64,000 nucleotides of DNA, taken from JAAUTG01 sp964458705 (GTDB taxonomy: Bacteria > Bacteroidota > Bacteroidia > Chitinophagales > Saprospiraceae). The position numbers and the translations under genes were made by a program. A model generated the notes under the pieces. That model was not told the origin of the DNA, ran no database searches, and worked only from the letters and a program-made list of their open reading frames with translations. The stretch is taken from positions 1 through 64,000 of the forward strand of contig CAYWKD010000015.1 in the NCBI GenBank assembly GCA_964458705.1. The letters run 5' to 3'. The first letter of the stretch is position 1, and each line of letters starts with the position of its first letter. Below, piece by piece: positions 54,727 through 63,409 of the stretch.

Positions 54727-55704
54727 TTAATCTACGGATTGTATTTTCTTGATTAATTGATAGGATTGGGGATTGTCTTTGTATTGCTCAAAAAGTTGCT
54801 TCGTTTTTTCTGCAAATAAGGTTTTGTCAGGTTGGATAATTTCGACTCCTGCTGCTATTACTGCTTTCAAGGCTTCCTGCTCCGATTGCCTCCAAAGATC
54901 AATCTGCTTAGTTGTAGCCTCATCTGCAGCTTCTTGTAACCACTGCTGTTCTTCTAGCGTGAGTCTATTCCAAGCCTCCGTTCCAATCACCAAAATATCA
55001 GGTACAAAAGTATGCTCATTTAGTGTATAATATTTACAAACTTCATAATGCCGAGAAAGATAAAAGCTAGGAGGATTATTCTCTGCACCATCCACCACAC
55101 CTTGCTGTAGGGCAGTATACAATTCTCCCCAAGAAATTGGAGTGGGAGAGCCGCCAAGCGTTCGCACTAAATTCATTGCAGTTACACTCTCTTGTACTCG
55201 AATTTTTTTTCCTGCTAGATCGGCTGTTTGCCTCACAGGCTCTTTAGTGTAAAAGGAGCGATAACCTGCATCAAAATAAGTAAGTCCTCTCAACCAATAC
55301 TTCTCACTTTCTGTAAGTAATTGCTTCCCAATTTCACCTCTCAAAACTCGGAAGGCTTGCTCACGGTCTTCAAATAGATAGGGCAGGCTCAATACCTGCA
55401 TTTTGGGCGCAAAGTTTTCCATCACAGCCGCAGAGACTTTTGTCATACTCAAACTACCAATTTGTAATAATTCCAAACATTGACGCTCAGAGCCTAACTG
55501 CCCGTTCGGATATATGTCAATAGTCAATGTACCATTTGATTTTTCCTTTACTCGTTCTGCCATGTACTCCATTCCCTTATGTACAGAATGTGTAACATCT
55601 AGCCCGTGAGCTAACTTCAGAGACTTTTGATTAGTAATTTCTGTACAGCTACCTAAAAGTACCGCTATTCCTAATGCTACGAGCGTATATATTTTTAATT
55701 TCAT
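54727..55704 (-). CDS. TRAP transporter solute-binding lipoprotein, DctP family
   Basis: A 325-residue binding protein with lipobox LLGSC. Conserved DctP features: LAHGLDVTHSVHKGMEYMAERVKEKSNGTLTIDIYPNGQLGSERQCLELLQIGSLSM, VLSLPYLFEDREQAFRVL, KIRVQESVTAMNLVRTLGGSPTPISWGELYTALQQGVVDGAENNPPSF, with the Arg of RVQES expected to bind a carboxylate. It probably captures a C4-dicarboxylate or sugar acid such as gluconate or galacturonate. No dctQ or dctM is adjacent. The lipid anchor is unusual for this family but does occur. Start codon overlaps nothing; tyrS lies 37 bases downstream. Confidence 0.88.
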   Translation of the reverse strand: MKLKIYTLVALGIAVLLGSCTEITNQKSLKLAHGLDVTHSVHKGMEYMAERVKEKSNGTLTIDIYPNGQLGSERQCLELLQIGSLSMTKVSAAVMENFAPKMQVLSLPYLFEDREQAFRVLRGEIGKQLLTESEKYWLRGLTYFDAGYRSFYTKEPVRQTADLAGKKIRVQESVTAMNLVRTLGGSPTPISWGELYTALQQGVVDGAENNPPSFYLSRHYEVCKYYTLNEHTFVPDILVIGTEAWNRLTLEEQQWLQEAADEATTKQIDLWRQSEQEALKAVIAAGVEIIQPDKTLFAEKTKQLFEQYKDNPQSYQLIKKIQSVD

Positions 55705-55868
55705 ATATGAGATTATTGAATACTTAGGTTTTTAAAAGTCTTAAAGTCTTCTAGTACTAATACTGTTAGCCTTAGCGATTTAGAACTCAATAGATTCTAT
55801 CATTGTTGTCTAAATGTTGAAGGTACTAAGTAGTAAGCATCATTTTAGCATAAAATCTTAATATTCAT

Positions 55869-55899
55869 TTTGCTTCTAACTGAAACCATCTTATTTTTG
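55869..55899 (+). promoter_or_regulatory. Bacteroidota-type promoter for pdhB
   Basis: TTTG at 55869-55872, 19 bases, then TATTTTTG at 55892-55899: both elements match the Bacteroidota primary-sigma consensus (TTTG, TAnnTTTG) at standard spacing. It lies 60 bases before pdhB. Confidence 0.75.
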
Positions 55900-55958
55900 A
55901 CACAGTTTGAAAGAGTGTAGAGGCTTTTAAATAACAAAAAAATTATAAACGAATAAAA

Positions 55959-57020
55959 ATGGCAATAAATCTAGCTTTGAGAGATGCCCTAAAAGAGGCA
56001 ATGTGTGAAGAAATGCGAAATGATGAGAACATATTTTTGATGGGAGAGGAAGTGGCCGAGTACAATGGTGCTTATAAAGTAAGCAAGGGTATGCTAGATG
56101 AATTCGGTGCAAAACGAGTAATTGATACGCCTATCGCAGAGTTAGGATTTGCAGGTATTGGCGTAGGCGCAGCTATGAATGGCCTGCGTCCTATTGTGGA
56201 GTTTATGACTTGGAATTTTGCTGTCTTAGCTTTTGATCAAATTGTAAATAATGCTGCCAAAACACTCTCTCAATCTGCTGGGCAGTTTTTTTGTCCAATC
56301 GTCTTTCGGGGACCTTCTGGCTCAGCGGGACAATTAGCCCAACAGCATTCACAAACTTTTGAAAGTTGGATGGCAAATGTGCCAGGCTTAAAAGTTATTT
56401 CTTGTATTGATCCAGCTGATGCTAAAGGTTTGTTGAAGTCAGCTATTCGAGATAATGACCCTGTCTGTGTGATGGAATCTGAAATGATGTATGCCCTAGA
56501 ATTACATCAAGAAGACAATGGCAATCGTTCCTACTATTTTCCGACTTCCCGAAAGACCTGGCAAGCGGCAGGCTCTGAAATTATAGAAGGACAAGATCAT
56601 TTAATTCCTATCGGAAAAGCTGCTTACAGAAGAAGAGGAGATGATGTAACAATTGTTTCTTTCAATAAGATGGTATTGGAAGCACTAGATGCTGCGGAAG
56701 AGTTAGCAAAGGAGGGTATTTCAGCAGAAGTGATTGATTTACGAACGATTCGCCCAATGGACTATGAAACGATTGTAACATCGGTCAAAAAAACCAATCG
56801 CTTGGTAGTCGTGGATGAATCTTGGCCATTTGCTGGTATTTCCAGTGAAGTAGCTTATGCCGTTCAGAAATATGCCTTTGACTATTTAGATGCGCCAGTT
56901 ACTCGCATTAATGCAGCTGATACGTCGCTTTCTTATTCGCCTACCTTAGTGGAGGCCTATCTACCCAATCCTGAAAAAATTGTTAAAGCAGTGAAAGAAG
57001 TGATGTACCAAGTCGCATAA
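55959..57020 (+). CDS. pdhB: Pyruvate dehydrogenase E1 component, beta subunit
   Basis: With the alpha subunit, decarboxylates pyruvate using thiamine diphosphate and passes the acetyl group to E2. The 353 residues include LMGEEVAEYNGAYKVSKGM (the Glu that activates the cofactor), DTPIAELGFAGIGVGAAMNGLRPIVEFMTWNF, FRGPSGSAGQLAQQHSQTFESWMANVPGLKVI, and EVIDLRTIRPMDYETI in the C-terminal domain. The pdhA gene is not next to it. ThiL in this window makes its cofactor. A good promoter lies upstream, so it is a single-gene transcript. Confidence 0.93.
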   Translation: MAINLALRDALKEAMCEEMRNDENIFLMGEEVAEYNGAYKVSKGMLDEFGAKRVIDTPIAELGFAGIGVGAAMNGLRPIVEFMTWNFAVLAFDQIVNNAAKTLSQSAGQFFCPIVFRGPSGSAGQLAQQHSQTFESWMANVPGLKVISCIDPADAKGLLKSAIRDNDPVCVMESEMMYALELHQEDNGNRSYYFPTSRKTWQAAGSEIIEGQDHLIPIGKAAYRRRGDDVTIVSFNKMVLEALDAAEELAKEGISAEVIDLRTIRPMDYETIVTSVKKTNRLVVVDESWPFAGISSEVAYAVQKYAFDYLDAPVTRINAADTSLSYSPTLVEAYLPNPEKIVKAVKEVMYQVA

Positions 57021-57062
57021 TGAAAACATGATTCTATCGTACCAAACGATCTTGGTTTTTAC

Positions 57063-57101
57063 GAGGGCACTGGGAAACATTTTTTGATTCTTAGTGCCTT
57101 C
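57063..57101 (+). terminator. Hairpin after pdhB
   Basis: GAGGGCACT at 57063-57071 pairs with AGTGCCTTC at 57093-57101 (one G-T pair), with an intervening T-run in the loop. The sequence after it is only mildly T-rich, so termination is uncertain. Confidence 0.45.
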
Positions 57102-57197
57102 GGTAATTTTGAGAACGAATAGATAGATAGCCTCGTATTGTATTATTCAGCTTCACCATTTTGAAGCTAATCTGAACAAAAAAAACATCTAAGACAG

Positions 57198-58610
57198 ATG
57201 CCAAATAAAATTAAACTGCATACAGCAATCATAGAACATACTGTAGAATTTGATACACCGATTAGTCTGTACCTCAAGTTAAGGGATCATTTTCTAAACC
57301 CAATCTTACTGGAAAGTAATATTCACCTCAATCCTAGCAACGCACGTTCCATTATTGCACTTGATCCTATTGCCAATTTTCAAGTACAAAATGGAGTAGT
57401 CAAGAAAAAATTTCCTAACGAACAGTTGGAAATGCAACCGCTTAAACATCCACTAGAGGTTTCAGAGCTATTTCAAGATTTCTTGCATCAGTTTGATGTG
57501 GAGATGCCTGATAATAAACGAGTTGTTAATGGTTTCTTTGGCTATTCTACTTTCGATAGCGTACAATATTTTGATACACTAGAGTTTCCAAAGGACAAGC
57601 GCAAAATGGATATTCCAGATTTGAACTATGCCCTATATCGCTACGTCATTGTAACAGATCATCCTCGCCAAGTGGTGTATGTGCTACAAAATCTACAAGC
57701 AGGTGAAGTAGCAGATTTTGATCTAATTGAGCGCCTAGTTGCTAAACAAACTTTTAGTACTTACGACTTTGAAAAGACAGGAGAGAAAACTAGCAATTTA
57801 ACAGATGAAGCACATCGCGAACTCATCAGAAAAGGAAAGCATCACTGCAAAGTTGGTGATGTATTTCAAATTGTACTTTCTCGCCAATTTCAACAACCGT
57901 ATAAAGGCGATGAATTTAACGTTTATAGGGCATTGCGCCGCATTAATCCATCTCCATACCTGTTTTTCTTTGACTTTGGAAATTTCAAAATATTTGGTTC
58001 TTCCCCTGAGGCTCAAATGATTATTAACAAGGGAGTTGCCAAAGTCAATCCAATTGCTGGCACTTATCGCAGAACAGGTGATGATGAAAAGGATAAAGAA
58101 CTCGGCGCTTTATTGCTTGCTGATCCTAAAGAAATTGCAGAGCATATCATGCTGGTGGATTTAGCCAGAAATGACTTAGGACGTCACTCTACTAAAGTAG
58201 AAGTAGAAAGGCTCAAAGAAATTGAATATTTCAGCCATGTCATACACATTGTTTCTACTGTAAAAGGTTATTTACCAAAAGATGCTAATCCCATTCAAAT
58301 CTTTGGAGATACTTTTCCTGCTGGTACGCTTTCAGGTGCACCCAAGTATAAAGCTATTCAACTTATCAATGAATACGAAAACCAAAATCGTGGCTACTAT
58401 GGTGGTGCTATTGGCTTCATTGAATTTGATGGCGACATGAATCAGGCCATTCTTATTCGCTCCTTCATGAGTAAAGATAATATACTCTATTTCCAAGCAG
58501 GTGGAGGTATTGTTTTTAAAAGTAATGAAGAAGATGAAGTGCAAGAAGTACAAAATAAACTAGGAGCATTAATGAAAGCCATAGATGAGGCAGATAAGAA
58601 TAGTAAATAA
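57198..58610 (+). CDS. trpE: Anthranilate synthase component I
   Basis: Converts chorismate to anthranilate with ammonia from TrpG. The 470 residues contain the tryptophan feedback motif LLES at 37-40, QIVLSRQFQ, SPEAQMI, PIAGTYRR (Ala, as in TrpE, rather than the Lys of PabB), EHIMLVDLARNDLGRH and FPAGTLSGAPKYKAIQLI with the chorismate- and Mg-binding residues near the C-terminus. The LLES box indicates inhibition by tryptophan. trpG follows 9 bases after the stop codon; other trp genes are elsewhere. No Trp-rich leader peptide is seen upstream. Confidence 0.93.
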   Translation: MPNKIKLHTAIIEHTVEFDTPISLYLKLRDHFLNPILLESNIHLNPSNARSIIALDPIANFQVQNGVVKKKFPNEQLEMQPLKHPLEVSELFQDFLHQFDVEMPDNKRVVNGFFGYSTFDSVQYFDTLEFPKDKRKMDIPDLNYALYRYVIVTDHPRQVVYVLQNLQAGEVADFDLIERLVAKQTFSTYDFEKTGEKTSNLTDEAHRELIRKGKHHCKVGDVFQIVLSRQFQQPYKGDEFNVYRALRRINPSPYLFFFDFGNFKIFGSSPEAQMIINKGVAKVNPIAGTYRRTGDDEKDKELGALLLADPKEIAEHIMLVDLARNDLGRHSTKVEVERLKEIEYFSHVIHIVSTVKGYLPKDANPIQIFGDTFPAGTLSGAPKYKAIQLINEYENQNRGYYGGAIGFIEFDGDMNQAILIRSFMSKDNILYFQAGGGIVFKSNEEDEVQEVQNKLGALMKAIDEADKNSK

Positions 58611-58619
58611 TACAAAAAA

Positions 58620-59234
58620 ATGAAAATTTTAGTACTAGATAATTATGACAGTTTCACGTACAACTTAGTACAATACGTCCAAGAAATTTTGAATCATAGG
58701 GTGGATGTATATCGAAACGATCAAGTCAAGTTGAGTGTGGTGGAACAGTATGATGTAATTATTTTATCACCTGGTCCTGGAGTACCTGCCGAAGCAGGAA
58801 TCATGCCTGAGTTGATTCGACGATATGCACCCACTAAATCCATACTTGGCGTATGCTTGGGGCATCAAGCAATTGCAGAGGCTTTTGATGGTGAAATCTT
58901 CAATATGGATCATGTACTACATGGTGTAGAAACACCAATTTTAGTAAAGGATCAAGAAGAAATATTATTTCGAGATATACCCGAGCAATTTACTGGCGGG
59001 CGTTACCATTCGTGGGGGGTACGAAAAGAAAATCTACCTGAAGTGTTTAGCATTACCGCTGAGGATGATAAAGGCTCAATTATGGGGATTCGACACAAAG
59101 AATATGACGTAAGAGGTGTACAGTTTCATCCTGAGTCCATCATGACAGAGTATGGCATAAAAATGCTAGAGAATTTTTTGAAGCATTGCCAAGAAAGATA
59201 CAGGAAAGAGAGAAGTTCGTCGGCACGATCATAG
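58620..59234 (+). CDS. trpG: Anthranilate synthase component II (glutamine amidotransferase)
   Basis: Supplies ammonia from glutamine to TrpE. A 204-residue class I amidotransferase with DNYDSFTYNLVQYVQE, SPGPGVPAEAG, the nucleophile Cys in GVCLGHQAI, and the His-Glu pair in VQFHPESIMT. It might also serve para-aminobenzoate synthesis (PabA), which cannot be excluded and would fit with folK in this window. It starts 9 bases after trpE, so they form an operon. A charged tail (RYRKERSSSARS) is longer than usual. Confidence 0.92.
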   Translation: MKILVLDNYDSFTYNLVQYVQEILNHRVDVYRNDQVKLSVVEQYDVIILSPGPGVPAEAGIMPELIRRYAPTKSILGVCLGHQAIAEAFDGEIFNMDHVLHGVETPILVKDQEEILFRDIPEQFTGGRYHSWGVRKENLPEVFSITAEDDKGSIMGIRHKEYDVRGVQFHPESIMTEYGIKMLENFLKHCQERYRKERSSSARS

Positions 59235-59280
59235 AAAAAGTGGTATGTATTGGAACTGAAAGATTAACTTAAAAAACTGG

Positions 59281-59311
59281 AAGCCCTGTAAATGATGTAT
59301 TTACAGGGCTT
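59281..59311 (-). terminator. Terminator between trpG and tRNA-Lys
   Basis: A perfect 13-bp stem (AAGCCCTGTAAAT / ATTTACAGGGCTT, loop GATGT). On the minus strand it is followed by CCAGTTTTTTAAG, so it best fits the end of the tRNA-Lys transcript; it may also stop trpG reading the other way. Confidence 0.85.
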
Positions 59312-59325
59312 CTAGCTTAGCAGTG

Positions 59326-59398
59326 TGATCCCGCTGGGATTCGAACCCAGGACCCTTTGATTAAAAGTCAAATGCTCTACCAACTGAGCTACGAGATC
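59326..59398 (-). tRNA. tRNA-Lys (anticodon UUU)
   Basis: On the minus strand: acceptor GATCTCG/CGGGATC with discriminator A, D-arm GCTC-AGTTGGTA-GAGC, anticodon stem TTTGA/TCAAA with loop CTTTTAA, T-arm CTGGG-TTCGAAT-CCCAG. All stems pair (one T-G). CCA is not encoded. Confidence 0.96.
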
Positions 59399-59427
59399 AA
59401 TATTAATTATTCTTTCAAAAGCGGATG

Positions 59428-59460
59428 CAAATGTAAAATAAATAGTTTTGAAATTCCAAT
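59428..59460 (-). promoter_or_regulatory. Candidate promoter of tRNA-Lys
   Basis: Read on the minus strand: ATTG (59460-59457), 21 bases, TACATTTG (59435-59428). The -7 element matches TAnnTTTG fully; the -33 has one mismatch. The tRNA begins 30 bases after the box. Confidence 0.6.
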
Positions 59461-59524
59461 TTTATTCACGATTTTATTGCAATTGAAGTGTCAATTGTTA
59501 AAGCTATTTATGAATCTCCAAAGC

Positions 59525-60520
59525 CTAGAAATATCTTGGACTCTGAACATTTGAGACCTTATCATTCAAATCGTATCCAACCAACAACTCCAATGATCCA
59601 TTGTTGTAATTTTTAATTGATGCGAGTGAAAAGTCATATCCTATTCCCAGCCGTACCCCTTTATTTAGGTAAAATACCGCCCACACATCTATAGAATCAT
59701 TACCCGCGCTTTCTTCTAATGTCATACGATAACTCAACCCCAGCCAAAAAGTTTTCAATAATAAAATAGAAACATCTAAATCAATGGAAGTGGGCGTGGC
59801 AGCACTATTATCCTGTGGTTTACCCTCGCCTAAATTCCCTACTTTACGAATCAAAATAGAAGGCTTAAAAATAGCTTCCTCAGAAAAAACTGGGATGATC
59901 CCACCAGCCATAAAATATAGTTGCCGATAAAGCTGAGCATTACCATCCACATTTTGAACATTAGCCGAAGAAATATCTACGCTTAGCAGACGAGGAAAAG
60001 ACAATCCTGCATAATATTTATCTGCTTCGTAGTAAATGCCAGCTCCAAAATTAGTTCGAGTAATATTTGGATTTGTTTCTGCAAAAGCGGGATCATTTTC
60101 TATTCCATCTTCAAAAGTGAGCGATGTCCAATCAGCACGCCAATTAAGTAATCCTACTTGTAGCCCAGCAGAAAGTCTTCCAACTGGTAGTTGAATTTTA
60201 TAAGCATAAGAAAAATCAGCTTGAGTCAATTTTCTTACACCTGCTCTATTGTTTTGAAGGCTAAGTCCAACCCCTACCCTATTCCCTAGCGGAGCGTGAA
60301 CAGTAGCAATTTGCGAGGACGGAGCTTTGGAAGATGCGCTTGACCAACCTAACCACTGACTTCTATGAACAAAATTGGAACTTAAAAAATCTTTATTCCC
60401 AGCATAAGCTGGATTGAAGGATAAAGCACTAAAGAGATACGTGGTCTGATTAGCTGTTTGCTGTGCATCCAAATGAATACAACACAACAGTAGTAAAAAT
60501 AAGAGTACAGCAATTTTCAT
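59525..60520 (-). CDS. PorP/SprF-family T9SS membrane protein
   Basis: A 331-residue outer-membrane barrel, signal peptide ending LDAQ. It shows the PorP/SprF N-terminal signature: LFSALSFNPAYAGNKDFLSSNFVHRSQWLGW, then VHAPLGNRVGVGLSLQNNRAG and FSYAYKIQLPVGRLSAGLQVGLL. PorP and SprF proteins work with the T9SS, often one per large adhesin, to attach or route cargo such as SprB or gliding motility proteins. This copy is not next to a giant adhesin gene, so its partner is unknown. The function in T9SS is inferred from the family. Confidence 0.85.
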   Translation of the reverse strand: MKIAVLLFLLLLCCIHLDAQQTANQTTYLFSALSFNPAYAGNKDFLSSNFVHRSQWLGWSSASSKAPSSQIATVHAPLGNRVGVGLSLQNNRAGVRKLTQADFSYAYKIQLPVGRLSAGLQVGLLNWRADWTSLTFEDGIENDPAFAETNPNITRTNFGAGIYYEADKYYAGLSFPRLLSVDISSANVQNVDGNAQLYRQLYFMAGGIIPVFSEEAIFKPSILIRKVGNLGEGKPQDNSAATPTSIDLDVSILLLKTFWLGLSYRMTLEESAGNDSIDVWAVFYLNKGVRLGIGYDFSLASIKNYNNGSLELLVGYDLNDKVSNVQSPRYF

Positions 60521-60642
60521 GTAAATAATCTTGTTTTTTGCTTACGTATATTTGGAGATTATATTGCTTTATGCCCACCAGAATAATAGCATTTTGAGAT
60601 GAAGTGTTTATATTTCGCAGGAATTAATATCATCAATCTATT

Positions 60643-61515
60643 ATGAGTCGTTTAACTATTTCAAATGGAATTATCAGTGTTGGAGTTAATCAAAAGGGGG
60701 CAGAGCTTGCCAGCATTAGGTCTGGAAATCAAGAATACCTCTGGGAAGCCGATCCAAAATACTGGGGAAGGCACTCTGCTATTTTATTCCCAATTGTTGG
60801 AAAGCTAAAGAACGATCAATTTCACATAGACGGAAAGACGTACAAAATGAGCCAACATGGCTTTGCTAGAGACATGGTTTTTGATGTTGTAAATCACAGT
60901 GAATCAGAACTATTACTCACGCTAAAAAGTAATAAAGAAACGCTTTCACAATATCCTTATCAGTTCGACTTACAAATTCACTACGCTATAGATTCCGATG
61001 CTCTTGCTATTACTTACACGGTCATCAACACAGATAATCAAACGATTTATTTTTCAATAGGCGGACATCCAGCTTTCAAGTGTCCCTTAAGAGAAGATGA
61101 AAAACGTTCGGATTATTATTTGCTGTTTAATGAGGTTGAAGATGCAAGCCGTCAACTTATCAACGACAAAGGATTAAGGACTGGGGAGGAAAAAAAAGTA
61201 ATGAATGGTGACAATCGAATTAGAATTACAGATCATCTATTTGATGAAGATGCTTTGATTTTTAAGCATTTAAACGCTAACAAAGTTACTTTAGTCAATG
61301 GCAATCACGAGAAAGTATTGACTTTTCAGTTTACTCGCTTTCCTTACTTAGGTATCTGGTCAAAAAGCCAAGCGTCCTCTTTCATTTGTATTGAACCATG
61401 GTACGGTGTAGCCGATGCTATAAAAGCAAGTGGAAATTTCCTTGAAAAAGAAGGCATTTTAATGCTTGATAAGAATAAGGAATTTAGTTGTACGCATGAG
61501 GTAAGGATTTGGTAA
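60643..61515 (+). CDS. Aldose 1-epimerase family protein (LacX-like)
   Basis: A 290-residue beta-supersandwich protein. Starts VNQKGAELASIRSGNQEYLWEADPKYWGRHSAILFPIVG; QHGFARD, GGHPAFKCPL and FICIEPWYGVADA carry the His and Glu residues of the galactose mutarotase active site, in the short LacX/YeaD-like subgroup. It would interconvert anomers of a sugar or sugar phosphate in the cytoplasm. No sugar operon surrounds it; pstS begins 67 bases after its stop. Confidence 0.88.
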   Translation: MSRLTISNGIISVGVNQKGAELASIRSGNQEYLWEADPKYWGRHSAILFPIVGKLKNDQFHIDGKTYKMSQHGFARDMVFDVVNHSESELLLTLKSNKETLSQYPYQFDLQIHYAIDSDALAITYTVINTDNQTIYFSIGGHPAFKCPLREDEKRSDYYLLFNEVEDASRQLINDKGLRTGEEKKVMNGDNRIRITDHLFDEDALIFKHLNANKVTLVNGNHEKVLTFQFTRFPYLGIWSKSQASSFICIEPWYGVADAIKASGNFLEKEGILMLDKNKEFSCTHEVRIW

Positions 61516-61582
61516 AAAAATTTAGCTAGATAACATTCAGGTAATATTGACTTATTAATTTTATACCCTGTAATCATTGAAG

Positions 61583-62467
61583 ATGAAATCAATAATAACT
61601 CACATACTCCTTTTTACACTGTTTCTGTCATGCAGCACAAGAGACTACGAGACCGTTACCATTAAGGGATCTGATTCAGAAGTGAATATGGCACTAAACT
61701 TGGCTGAGACCTTTATGATGCAAGATTCTGCTATATCAATTGCTGTTACAGGAGGGGGATCTGGAGCTGGTATTGCCTCACTTATTAATAACAAATGCGA
61801 CATCGCTAATTCATCTCGCCCTTTTAAGCTAGCCGAAGTAGAATTGGCCCGAGAACGAGGTATTACAGTTACTCCTGTTGTTTTTGCAATTGATGCTTTA
61901 GCGATTGTTACTCATCCAAGTGTTGGAATTGACAGTTTGACAATTGAGCAGGTTGCTCAAATTTTTAAAGGAACAATCAATAATTGGAAGGCTCTGGGTA
62001 GTCGTGATGCAGGCATTTCCTTGTACGGCAGGCAGAGCAACTCAGGTACTTTCGTATATGTGCAGCAAAATATTCTGAAAGGTGAATATTCCAACGCCAT
62101 GAAACAGATGAACGGAACGGCTCAAATTTTAGAAGCTATAAAAACTGATCCCAATAGCATAGGTTATGTTGGCATTGGATATATTATCAATAAAGAAGCA
62201 AAGGCAATGGACGGGGTAAAAGTTCTTTCCATAAAACCGAGTGCTACCTCCCCAGCAGTCAATCCAACTAACCGTCAAGCGATCATAAACGGAGACTATA
62301 TAATAACAAGACCTCTGTATCAATACACAAATGGTAATCCAACTGGAAAAACTAAAGCATTCATTCAATTTGAACTAAGCCAAGCAGGTCAAGCTATTGT
62401 AGAAAGAAATGGTTATTTCCCAATTACAAAGCAATACAAGCAACAAAATAGCCAATACGGTTTATGA
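61583..62467 (+). CDS. pstS: Phosphate ABC transporter substrate-binding lipoprotein
   Basis: Captures phosphate outside the inner membrane. Start ATG 61583 (MKSIITHILLFT); a TTG two codons upstream is possible. The lipobox is LFLSC. Binding elements: TIKGSDSEVNMAL, VTGGGSGAGIASL, IANSSRPFKLAE, IFKGTINNWKALG and GRQSNSGTFVYVQQ, typical of PstS phosphate-binding proteins. Length 295 residues. The stop codon overlaps the pstC start by four bases, so the two are translationally coupled. No Pho box can be recognised in this phylum by eye. Confidence 0.9.
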   Translation: MKSIITHILLFTLFLSCSTRDYETVTIKGSDSEVNMALNLAETFMMQDSAISIAVTGGGSGAGIASLINNKCDIANSSRPFKLAEVELARERGITVTPVVFAIDALAIVTHPSVGIDSLTIEQVAQIFKGTINNWKALGSRDAGISLYGRQSNSGTFVYVQQNILKGEYSNAMKQMNGTAQILEAIKTDPNSIGYVGIGYIINKEAKAMDGVKVLSIKPSATSPAVNPTNRQAIINGDYIITRPLYQYTNGNPTGKTKAFIQFELSQAGQAIVERNGYFPITKQYKQQNSQYGL

Positions 62468-63354
62468 GTATGAAAAGAAGACTCTTCTGGAATCACTTTT
62501 TTAAGCAACTCTTTAAGACATCAGGAATATTTACTGTTTTGATTTTAGCAGGCATCTTTGGTATGTTGGTTATCAATGGTGTACTGACGTTCAAAGAAGT
62601 AAGTTTAAAAGAATTTTTCTTGACTGCTCAATGGAATCCAGCAGCTTATGGACAAGCAAAATTCGGCATAGGTGCAATGCTTGTAAGCACCTTATTGGTT
62701 ACTCTAGGAGCTATGCTTATTGCAATACCTCTAGGAATCGGTACTGCTGCTTATCTAGCTGAATTTGCTTCGCCAAGAGTAGAATCCATCTTAAAACCAG
62801 CGGTTGAAATGTTAGCAGCCGTTCCTTCAGTTGCCATTGGATTTTTGGGTATTGTTTTAGTGGGACCTTTTTTGGCCAAAATATTTGACTTGAATAACGG
62901 CTTAAATGCACTAAATGGCTCTATTTTACTAGCAGTGATGGCTCTGCCTACAATTATTACAGTTGCAGAGGATGCTATTTATGCTGTACCTAACTCCTAC
63001 AAAGAAGCCTCGTATGCACTTGGTGCTAACCGCTGGATAACGCTAATGAAGATAATATTACCAAGCTGTGCTTCAAGCATTATAGCAGCAATTATGCTAG
63101 GTCTAGGTAGAGCAATAGGTGAAACAATGACCGTACTGATGGCAACAGGCAACTCACTTTCTATTCCTGAGGGTTTCTTCAGTCCCATTCGTACAATCAC
63201 TGCAACTATCGCTATCGAATTAGGAGAAGTACCTTATAATACGACTCATTATTATAGCTTATTTGCAATAGGAGCAGTCTTATTTATTATCACTTTAGCG
63301 ATTAATCTATTGGCGGAGTACATAGCAAATAGTTACAGAAAAAAGGGACAGTAG
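62464..63354 (+). CDS. pstC: Phosphate ABC transporter permease PstC
   Basis: Inner-membrane permease for phosphate, partnering PstA. 296 residues with six membrane segments. Conserved stretches: AAYLAEFASPRVESILKPAVEMLAAVPSVAIGFLG and the EAA loop EASYALGANRWITLMKIILPSCASSIIAAIMLGLGRAIGETM that contacts the ATPase PstB. Start ATG 62464 overlaps pstS by four bases; an ATG six bases later is also possible. pstA follows 55 bases after the stop. Confidence 0.92.
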   Translation: MSMKRRLFWNHFFKQLFKTSGIFTVLILAGIFGMLVINGVLTFKEVSLKEFFLTAQWNPAAYGQAKFGIGAMLVSTLLVTLGAMLIAIPLGIGTAAYLAEFASPRVESILKPAVEMLAAVPSVAIGFLGIVLVGPFLAKIFDLNNGLNALNGSILLAVMALPTIITVAEDAIYAVPNSYKEASYALGANRWITLMKIILPSCASSIIAAIMLGLGRAIGETMTVLMATGNSLSIPEGFFSPIRTITATIAIELGEVPYNTTHYYSLFAIGAVLFIITLAINLLAEYIANSYRKKGQ

Positions 63355-63409
63355 ATCAATGGAACATTAATAATTGATCCTTTAAAATAATAGGATAAAT
63401 ACTCATAAA

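Noticed and set aside
57028..57087. A 19-codon frame before trpE as a possible attenuation leader peptide
   Set aside because: It contains no Trp codon, and the hairpin at 57063-57101 overlaps its end without an alternative pairing I could see.
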